From Scenedesmus sp. ARA3 (Eukaryota; Chlorophyta; Chlorophyceae; Sphaeropleales; Scenedesmaceae), in NCBI GenBank assembly GCA_004335835.1, contig RWJK01001886.1, forward strand, positions 83,835 through 147,834: a stretch of DNA of 64,000 nt, given 5' to 3'. The notes under the pieces were generated by a model. The model did no database searches. It saw only the letters and a list, made by a program, of their open reading frames with translations, and had not been told where the DNA came from. The position numbers were made by a program, and so were the translations under genes. Below, piece by piece: positions 56,546 through 64,000 of the stretch. How positions within the stretch are numbered: the first letter of the stretch is position 1; each line of letters begins with the position of its first letter.

Positions 56546-58966
56546 ATGTTCTGGTACAAGCACTAGGGTGCAATCAACAATACCAGTGTGAGAACATGCC
56601 TAGATACAGAGCATACCTGGCAGCAGGAACCTGAAAAGGCTGCAATTTGAGAGAAGTTGCGCACAATTCATGCTGGACCAGGGAGTCCCCTGCCCAGTCA
56701 TGTATGTTGCAGCACCGCTCCCACCAGGAATATGACGCCCTGCTGTCCACACACAAGGCAGCACCAGGCTTGCACGGTATGCAGCAGCATGGAAGTCCAC
56801 GCACAATCTGCATGTCACCTGCGCTGAACACATTTGCTGGCAACTGCAGCAGTTGCAACAGCACAAAGCCCCCGTGCTACTATCTGGTTGACTGGCCGCT
56901 CTTGGCCAGGCCTCTCCCACTGGCACAGCAGCAGCTGGCTGCCATCATCTCGTTGTATAAGGGTATACACATACACAAGAAGCAGCCATTCCTGAACATT
57001 AGGCAAGGCCTGGTTCAGTTTAAAACCACCGCAAACATCAACAGTTTTCACACACTGAAAGGCAGTCGTTGCCTGATTACACTGGCCTGCAAGCAGCGAG
57101 CGCACGTTGTGCAAGCCACACGGTGCATTGAGCAGCAGCAGCAGCAGCAGCAGCCAAGGGCAGCGTAGCAGTTCCCCCTCATGCACAGACATCACATAGG
57201 GTGCCCAGGCAGCCATGTGGCACGTCTGCCTACTGCGCGGACCTGCTGCTCACGCTGCTCCTTGCGGTTCATGCACGCCTACAAGGCACACGCAGCAGCC
57301 AACTTGTTCCAAGGCGAGCCTGTCAGATATTCCGCTGGCGATGCTCAGCAGCAACTCAGGTGACAGTCTGCAAACGAACCGACTCCAGTGGTTGGCTACG
57401 CAACACAAAAGAAGAAGATCAACATGTCCACGCGCAGCATGCTGTGTGTTGCAAACGCTGCACACATCAGCACGGCAGCTACACAAACAGTCACCCAAGC
57501 AACCAAACATACATTGTAACTGACGCGTGATTGCTTCATAACCTAGGACGTGCGCAGAACCGCGAGGGCCTGCGCCAATCAACCGCCCACAAAAATGAAA
57601 CAAATGAGACAGTGCACCACACCCACAGCCCACCAGCCAACAGCTGCGCTGCGCTGGCTGGACCCAAGCCATTGGCATACCAAAAAGGTGATAACACTCC
57701 TTGCGGTGACAGCCTTCCGTGCCAAATACTCACAGCCCCATATTCCGTTTGCAGCTGACTTCTCCTGTTGTGGTACTTGCTTTGCAGCTTCTGCGCAGTA
57801 CCCATTGGCCTCAAGTGACACCGCAGACGCCACGCACGGCGTACAAATGTACACATCCTTCAGTGTCCCCAAATGGAGTCTAGCAAACATCGAGTAAGCA
57901 ATACACCCTTGCTGTTGATACGCAGTTGTCCACTGCGCTTCTGGTGCCACACACCCACTGCCAAAAATACGGGCGCGCAGCTGTCCCACTGTTTACAGCC
58001 AGCTGTTGCTGCACAGGTATGATCGAAGGTGCTGTTGTAGCGGCATGATGTTTGCCGTCGCCTGCCGCCTCTCAGCACGTACGCCAAGCCAAAGCATATG
58101 TACCATATGTAAGTAGATGCTGTTTAAATGCATTTGTTGGTCACAAACACAACAAACATGGCACATACAAATGCCACATGTTTCTCGCTCCCATAAATGA
58201 CTAGTGCAGTGACACACACGCCACGGTTGGCTACACTTGATGTTGTCAGCAGCCCTGACAGACTGCCGTGGCACCGTGACACGGCATATGCTGGCATGTT
58301 GACACTACTGCACAAGAGCAGCAGTGGTGACAGTAACCATGCTCATTGTATGTGCAGCTGTAAGGTACCAGGCCCCCACATGTGAAACAGAGCATGCAGC
58401 AAGGAATTGAAGTGGGAAAGCCAAGCATTGGAAACAGGCTGCACATCTGGTCATGTTTGTGCCCAGATCTGCTCCGCATGTGATAAACATGCCGTCCTTG
58501 CTCCTGCAACACGATCACACCGAACAGAGCACCACCAAATCACATGCATTGAAGTAGAAGACTGTAGCGCTTATCTGGAGCCCCATCAGCATGACCAGCC
58601 CCTATACAGATCTGAGCGCCAAAAGCCGGCGGAAACAACAAACGATCCAGATACCAAGCAGCCACCACCGTCACCAACTGCCGCCGCCAGCAGGCTGAGT
58701 CAGCACCACCAGCTGTGAATGGTGCGTTGAGACAAGCACGGCAGCCACGCCAGTGTTGCACACGCACATGACAGCGCAGTGCACTGTGCACATGACTGCG
58801 TGAGCATCGCAGACATCAGCAGCCCAGGGAACTGCACAGCAACCAGCAGCAGCAGTGGACTACACACCAACTGATATGCAGCACACCGTACATCACCTCA
58901 AAAGGCTCTGCTGCTGGACGGCCAGGCCAGGCCGAGAATGCCGAGCCAATGCGCAGCTGCAACAGA

Positions 58967-59230
58967 TCACAACACATCAGACGCAATAATCTCAAGCGTT
59001 AGGTTTGCATTTGTCTGCAGTCTGCGCTCATCAGTGGCAGGCAGCTGCTGCCAGGCGGACTGCAGCTCTGCAGCAGCAGCTGCGCCACCACAGCCTGCCA
59101 GCCACCCCAGCCGTGCACTGGCCGCTTGGAAGAGCATGTGAGCATGTGTGCTTGCAGCTTGAAAGGGCCTGGGCTGCTTGCTCAACGCCTGCCACACACA
59201 CGGCCCGCCTGCTGTCAGCACTGCAGCTGC
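58967..59230 (-). CDS. Possible orphan 3' coding exon
   Basis: A minus-strand open frame ending at 58967 has coding texture: ARLGWLAGCGG, an Ala run, AAELQSAWQQLPATDERRLQ and NLTLEIIASDVL before the stop. There is no ATG in frame; it would need an upstream exon and an acceptor near 59230. FQAAS occurs twice, 11 residues apart. I could not connect it to the leucine-zipper gene, which has its own stop at 59695. It may be a chance frame. Confidence 0.25.
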   Translation of the reverse strand, partial: AAAVLTAGGPCVWQALSKQPRPFQAASTHAHMLFQAASARLGWLAGCGGAAAAAELQSAWQQLPATDERRLQTNANLTLEIIASDVL

Positions 59231-59694
59231 TGGCAAACTGTAGTCAAAGGACTCACAAGCATGCGTTTTGATGGCTTGAACACACGATTAAACTGGATTA
59301 GTGCCGGGACTACACAGAACACCTATATAACCAACAAACACGATGCTGCATGCATTGATACACAAAGGAATTGACATCCTCAGCTGTGCTGACACAGCCA
59401 TGAATGAGATACCAGATGAAACAGACACATCAAACAGTATGTAGGCAATACCGGGGACGACCACTCAGCTCATCTAGAAGGGACACCCCTTGACCTGTTC
59501 TACCTCCTATCGCAGTCCCATTGTTGTTGTGGTCGACACCATGCCAACAAGACACAGCCAGGCAGTGCAGCTTCCTGCTGATGCCCTGTACAACCTGCAA
59601 AGGTAACACAAGCACACCAGGAGCTGCAGGGTCACACTCAGCTCCACCGCAACCGCAGCTCCACACAAGTTGCTGCCATTGCCAGCCCGCAAAC

Positions 59695-61413
59695 TTAGCT
59701 GTGCAGCTGCTGCTGCTGCTGCTGCTGCTCATCCAACTGCTGCAGACGAGCCATAGCGGCCTTTGCCAGGATGGTCAAGTTTGGCACAAGGGGCCACATG
59801 ACAACATGCAGCTGCGCCATCTGCAGCAGGCTCAGCTGCCCCTGCAAGTATGCAGCAACAGCAACCCGGATCCTGTTGTCTCTCTTCAGCAGCTTATCCA
59901 TGCGCGCCGTAGCCTCCTCCTGCTTGCAGAGCCCTCGCCGATACGCCATATGTGCTGCTGCAGCTGCAGCAGCAGCCTCCTTGCGCGCCGCAGCCCCACC
60001 CTCACAGCCAGCCCTGCCATACCCTGCAGCACTGCCGTTGCTGTCGCTGCTGTCGCTGGTGCTGCTGCCACTGCCGCGGCAGCCGGTGTTCATGCTGCTG
60101 AGGCCGCTGGCTGCCCGCAGCTGCTGCAGGTGCTGCCGCTGCTGCTGCTGCTGCGAGTGCTGCTGCTGCTGCACACCCTGCAGCTCGACCAGCACGGTAT
60201 TAATCATGCCGTGAAACACCATGTAGCCATCTGCCAAGCGCTGCTGCTGCTGCCGAGACAGCCCGAGCAGCTCCAGCGCTCGCGTGTGCTGCTCAATGCT
60301 TGGCTCTGGCAGCATCCTGGCTGGGTCTTCGCAGCTGACGATGTACTGCAGCCTCAGCAGGTCACTCCTGCCGGAGAGGGCCAGCGTGGCGCGCATCCGC
60401 TGGATCCTGCAAGGCCAGGCAGGGAAGCGAGAGACACGCGAGCACAGGGTGTCAGCATCACCAGTTTGGAGTAGCTCAGCTATGGACAGCACAGCAGCTA
60501 CCCCTTTGACAAATTGCAGCTCAAGCTTCCTGCTGCATTGCTGGTGTGCGTCTCCAGCCGATGCTCACGGGCACGTCACTGCAGGATCTTGCAGTAGGGA
60601 CGACCATGCCGTGGACAAATGGCTGCATGCAATGCAGGCGACATGCACTGGCAGTACACGGCAGAACCAATCGCCCTCAACCACAGCAGTGCTTGCAGGA
60701 CACCATGCAGCCCCAGTAAGCACTGCAGAACAACAATGCAGCGCCGCCACCCCTCACCTGCTGATTATATCCTGCATCTTCTGCACAGGCGTCTCGTGGC
60801 GCATGCTGCACGCACTCAGCACTGGCGGCACCTGCTGCTCCGCCCTGTACAGGCTGAGTTGCAGTGCCAGCTGCTGCACTGACGCAGCATACTCTGCTGC
60901 CAGCTGCTGCTCAGTCATGCTCGCTGCGCCAGGGAAGGGCGGCATGCAGCAGATGTGCCGCAGCAGGTACAGCGGGTCGCCGGCAGGCGCCAGCGGCTGT
61001 GCCTCTCTCACATTGCTGCTGGCAGAGAGGGTGCTGCTGAGCATGTCCCGTAAGCTGCACCCAGGAGCAGCAGCACCACCACTGCCAGCAGCTCCAGGAG
61101 CAGCCGCAGCGGCAGCAGCGCTGGGCCCTGGCCGCAGCCTTGGGCCCAAGGCTGCATGGATGCTCAAGCCCTGCAGCTGGTCCAGCAGCTTCATCTCCTC
61201 GGCACTTGTGTCGTGGCTGAAGGCGCTGGCAAGCGAGCCAGCACCGGACTCTCCTGCTGCATGGTCCCGGAGCCACGCCAGGTTGATGCTGTAGCCAGTG
61301 AGGATGCCGTCACGTATTCGCAGGAGGTTGTTCTGCTGCTCAAGCTCATCTGACTCCTGCTGCTTCTTAAGTAGCTCCCTCTCTAGGCGCCGGACCGTAC
61401 AGTGCTGCAACAT
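59695..61413 (-). CDS. Leucine-zipper protein (bZIP-like, basic region not found)
   Basis: Two exons, 60758-61413 and 59695-60406, join in frame (455 aa from the ATG at 61411-61413). The start carries a zipper-like helix (VRRLERELLKKQQESDELEQ, then QNNLLRIRDGIL). Further helices follow: MTEQQLAAEYAASVQQLALQ, RMRATLALSGRSDLLRLQYI, LLGLSRQQQQRLADGYMVFH and a C-terminal IRVAVAAYLQGQLSLLQMAQ region, separated by Ala/Ser/Gln linkers. From memory, green algae encode families of bZIP-related regulators with long helical C-termini of this general kind. Here the basic DNA-binding region that should precede the zipper is absent between 61414 and 62030. Either an upstream exon was missed, the gene lost its 5' end (a transposon sits just upstream), or it is a zipper-only partner. 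A gene-regulatory role is inference. Confidence 0.65.
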
Positions 61414-62191
61414 CGGGGCAGCAGATCTTGCTTGCAGGAAGACCAGAAGTGGGTTGCTGCACTGAATGTTGCAGCTGGTACCCCAATGTATGATATTTGA
61501 AGGCCTGCTTGTCTGCTCATGCACTGCTGGGTGACTGGCAGCTGCTGTAAGTTTGTGTTTTTGCAGGCAACTCAGGCCTGCAATCAGGCTAAGTCCAAAA
61601 TGGTCAAATTTGGTTGACTGCCAATGACACAGCAACCAGGCCGTTTCTGAATGTGAAAATCAAGGAGCATGATAATATGATCATGTATATTACATGAACG
61701 TGAGTTTTTCAGCGACAGGGCCCACATGCAGATGGTGACTCTCGGACTTGTGCAGTAGATGCGGCGGTTTCAAACAGCTGCATTGCTGGGCCTCTTGCCA
61801 TGCCTTATGCTGGATGCAGGAGGCACAAGATGCAACAAATCAACTGTGTATGCACAAAAGTTTGACTTCCGGCTGGCAGCTGCGAGCACAACACACGTTT
61901 AAATGGCCTGGTACACCTGCAAAGTACAGAGAAGGCTGCAGCAGCTGTCACCAGAGTGCCTGCAGGACTGACCTTCCACACAATGTACTGACTCGACACC
62001 ACATAGTTTGCAAAGCCGGCTTCAAAAACTTATATTAGTTTGTATAAACAACGTTTCCTCGGAACCGAAGCGTCCCAGTGGTGCTCAGGCAGGTGGTGCT
62101 GTCGGAGCAGGTCCCGAAGTGACAATAACACGTGACGCTTAGCACAACGTGTATAAGAGCGCCATTGCGTGGTCGCAAAGCAAAGTTCAAA
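61414..62191. other. Region between zipper gene and transposase, transposon left flank
   Basis: No exon seen. It is expected to hold the zipper gene's promoter and the left end of the Tc1-like element; I could not define a terminal inverted repeat by eye. Confidence 0.4.
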
Positions 62192-63280
62192 ATGGCTCGA
62201 AACCCCAAGAAGCTTCCCAGCGCTATACGTCGTGCTGCTGTGATACATGCCCTTCAGCAGTGTGGAGGTGACCCCTATGCTGCTGCTGTGAAAACCAAAG
62301 AGAGTGTTGCCTTCGTGAAAAGGTGGCAGCAGCGGTATCTAGACAGCAGTAGCACATTAGATAAGCCACGTTCAGGCAGGCCACGAGCTCTCAGCAAGCA
62401 GCAAGTAGACACAGCAGCTGTCCTGCTGTGTGAGCAGCAGAGCGTTCCTGCAGTAACCCGCCTGCTGGTAGCAGCGCACGGCGCGCCAGCAACCCTCAGC
62501 AACTCTTCAGTGTACAGGGCAGTTGCAGCAACCATGAGCAGGTCAAGGCCAGCCATGCAGCCCCTTATCACCCTCAAATCCATGAAGAAGCGCGTGTCCT
62601 GGTCTAGTGTGCACAAACAGGCAAACACAGACTGGCAGGGCGTCGCAGCGCTGGACTCCACCTACTTCACTCTGCATGGCAGCACCCCTGGAGGCAAGTT
62701 CTGGCACCTCAATGGTCAGAAGCCCATCAGGTTCAGGCCCAACAAGTCCCAGCAGCTGCATGTGTATGCCGCCATTTCAGCACATGGCAAAACTGCGCTG
62801 CACTTTGCCAGCGGCACCACCGGCCTCAAGCCGCAGTACAGCCGCGTCACCAAGCAGGGCCAGACTGTCAAGCTGGTTGGCGTGGGGGCACAGGAGTTCC
62901 AGGAGCTGATGTGGGAGAAGCTGGTGCCAGAGACAAGGCAGCTGTTCAACGCGGCGGGCGCTGGCGAGCCAACCTTCCTTCTGGACAACGCGCCTGCACA
63001 CGCCGCCAAGGCCACCAAGAAGTTCCTGGCAGACAAGGGTGTCCAGGTGATGCCCAACTGGCCTTCCAACAGCCCAGATCTCAACCCCATTGAGAATGTG
63101 TGGGGCATCATGAAGCAGCAGGTGTACCGCCAGCAGTACACCAAGCTGGAGGAGCTCAAGGCCGCGGTGCTGCTTGCGTGGGCAGCGCTGCCGCAGTCAA
63201 CACTGCGCAACCTGATGGCCGGCATGCACAAGCGCGTGGAGAAGGTGCTGCGCCTGCGCGGTGGATACATTGGTCACTAG
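62192..63280 (+). mobile_element. Tc1/mariner-superfamily transposase, intact single frame
   Basis: Uninterrupted 362-codon gene from MARNPKKLPSAIRRAAV to a TAG stop. Residues 5-70 form a paired-like helix-turn-helix ending in a GRPR hook (RSGRPRALSKQQ), which binds transposon ends. The RNase-H-like catalytic core has D155 in ALDSTYF, D265 in LLDNAPAH and E301 in SPDLNPIENVWG, with 35 residues between the last two (DD35E). It performs cut-and-paste transposition, normally into TA. The absence of stops or frameshifts suggests recent activity. Base composition resembles the host exons. Terminal inverted repeats were not found by eye, so the element's borders are unknown; only the coding part is given. 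An in-frame GTG lies upstream, but the first ATG is used. Confidence 0.93.
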
Positions 63281-63485
63281 GTGTAGTGTGTTGTGCTGCT
63301 GTGTCAGGCTGGTCAGGCCTGTGGCTGGCTGGCAGCGGCGCTTGCAGCAACAGCAGCAGTTTCGCGCACAGGTTCTTGCATAAGTCGTGAAAGCAGTAAC
63401 TGTGCTGCGCCGCGTAGTAGAGAGTGACCGTTGATAAATGCTGTCCATATCAAGGGTACATGTCCAGAGCAGCATCTGCGCATGT
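63281..63485. other. Right flank of the transposase gene
   Basis: About 200 non-coding bases that should include the element's right end. Nothing diagnostic is visible. Confidence 0.3.
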
Positions 63486-63620
63486 GGTGTTTTGGCTGAG
63501 TGGTAGCGTGCAAGCGTGGTATCCATGAGGTCGCAGGTTCAACCCGCGGTCTGGTCAAACACAGATACATATCGCGCGCGTGAATAGCCTTAGCCTTAGC
63601 CGCATGATGCAAAAAAATCA
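63486..63620 (+). mobile_element. tRNA-derived SINE candidate (or tRNA pseudogene)
   Basis: A Pol III A box (TGGCTGAGTGGTAGCG, 63493 on) and B box (GGTTCAACCC, 63536-63545) are spaced 43 bases apart, as in tRNA genes. The outer ends GTGTTTT and CAAACAC could pair as an acceptor stem, but the anticodon and T stems do not fold cleanly, so a working tRNA is unlikely. Downstream come AGCCTT repeats and an A7 run, like a SINE tail. The body is short (about 135 bases). Only one copy was noticed in this window. Confidence 0.5.
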
Positions 63621-64000
63621 CTTCTTTGGGCCCTGTTCTTGTTTTGCAGGGCTGCTGCTGGGCTGCCAGGGCTGTATTCTGTTGTGTGCATGCTCTGGCA
63701 TGCATTCCTGGTGTCTGCTGGTCAACATCTGCTGTCTGCATCACATCACTGCCTTGTGCAGCTGATCCTGTGTGCTGGTGTGGTCAGGTCTGGCCTGCAC
63801 AGCCTCAGGGGTGTGCCTCAATGTGTTGGCAAGTGATGTTGGGGGCTGGCTGCAGCTGATGCTGGGCCAATGTGTGTGATTTCTGGGTTCTGCTGCACCC
63901 ACTTTAAAGCAGTAAAAATGAGCAGTTTTTTTCTAACTCCACCTGGAGGTAGTTTCTGGTGATGGCTTGCTCCCTGCATGCTTGCAATGGCTGCAACTCC
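63621..64000. other. Right edge of window, no gene seen
   Basis: GT/CTG-rich non-coding sequence without a convincing exon on either strand. Confidence 0.4.

Larger units (their letters stand above)
54404..59694. other. Long, mostly empty intergenic stretch
   Basis: About 5.3 kb. It includes 3' UTR sequence of the preceding gene, a small minisatellite (56440-56545) and one possible orphan exon (58967-59230). No phase-compatible exon chain was found. Open frames such as that at 56647-57168 have no domain-like content. Confidence 0.4.

Noticed and set aside
56647..57168. 173-codon plus-strand open frame
   Set aside because: No recognisable domain, ends in a CAG-repeat translation, and no codon-bias difference from flanks.
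62030..62191. Terminal inverted repeat of the Tc1-like element
   Set aside because: Compared by eye with 63281-63480; only matches of about 8 bases (agcacaac) were found, which is chance level.
63486..63560. Functional tRNA gene
   Set aside because: A and B boxes are present, but anticodon and T stems do not pair properly, and a repeat/A-rich tail follows, so a SINE or pseudogene is preferred.
1..64000. Prokaryotic features, CRISPR arrays, rRNA operons, viral genes
   Set aside because: Direct repeats are triplet tracts or exon copies without CRISPR spacing; genes are intron-split; no rRNA-like or viral structural or replication gene was recognised.

Overview
This is nuclear DNA from a eukaryote, most likely a chlorophyte green alga of the Scenedesmus/Sphaeropleales type. 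That placement is inference. It rests on intron-rich genes with GTGAG/GTGCG donors, very abundant CAG/CTG tracts giving Gln/Ala/Ser runs, plastid-type proteins, an OPR-like RNA-binding protein, a NIMA-type kinase, a nucleus-encoded mitochondrial uS11 and TGTAA motifs after stop codons. No rRNA, CRISPR array, operon or bacterial feature is visible. Exon models were built by hand by following reading frame and splice phase; where a model closes in frame from ATG to stop, the entry says so.

Layout. 1-3116 (-): long coiled-coil protein, running off the left edge. 4006-9560 (-): NEK protein kinase, 10 exons. 10094-11191 (+): mitochondrial ribosomal protein uS11. 12044-14578 (+): uncharacterised acidic, disordered protein. 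14579-17464: no gene seen. 17465-19951 (-): secreted Asn/Ser-rich protein, 8 exons. 20287-24834 (-): conserved green-lineage plastid protein between low-complexity regions. 25739-32333 (+): DUF1350 alpha/beta hydrolase, 13 exons, probably plastid. 33210-38496 (+): OPR-like protein with a giant Gln-rich tail. 38497-42977: no gene seen. 42978-48822 (+): GCNA/SprT-like DNA-protein crosslink protease. 49726-54403 (+): unrecognised acidic/coiled-coil protein. 54404-59694: mostly empty. 59695-61413 (-): leucine-zipper protein. 62192-63280 (+): intact Tc1/mariner-like transposase. 63486-63620: tRNA-derived SINE candidate.

The most unusual signal is that many exons are accompanied by decayed partial copies of themselves ('exon shadows') inside the adjoining introns. 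Copies upstream of an exon carry the acceptor and the exon's 5' part; copies downstream carry the exon's 3' part and donor. I see this in at least four genes (20287-24834, 25739-32333, 42978-48822, 49726-54403). The clearest cases are four in-frame copies of one DUF1350 exon start (29966-30405) and an array before the SprT active-site exon (46350-46900). A second theme is that (CTG)n tracts repeatedly form the intron 3' end directly in front of CAG acceptors, while exons carry CAG in the sense strand.

Themes among the genes: plastid function (plastid protein and DUF1350 hydrolase, divergent from a shared 0.9-kb promoter region, and perhaps the OPR-like protein), mitochondrial translation (uS11), possible cilium/cell-cycle roles (NEK kinase, coiled-coil protein), and genome maintenance (GCNA).
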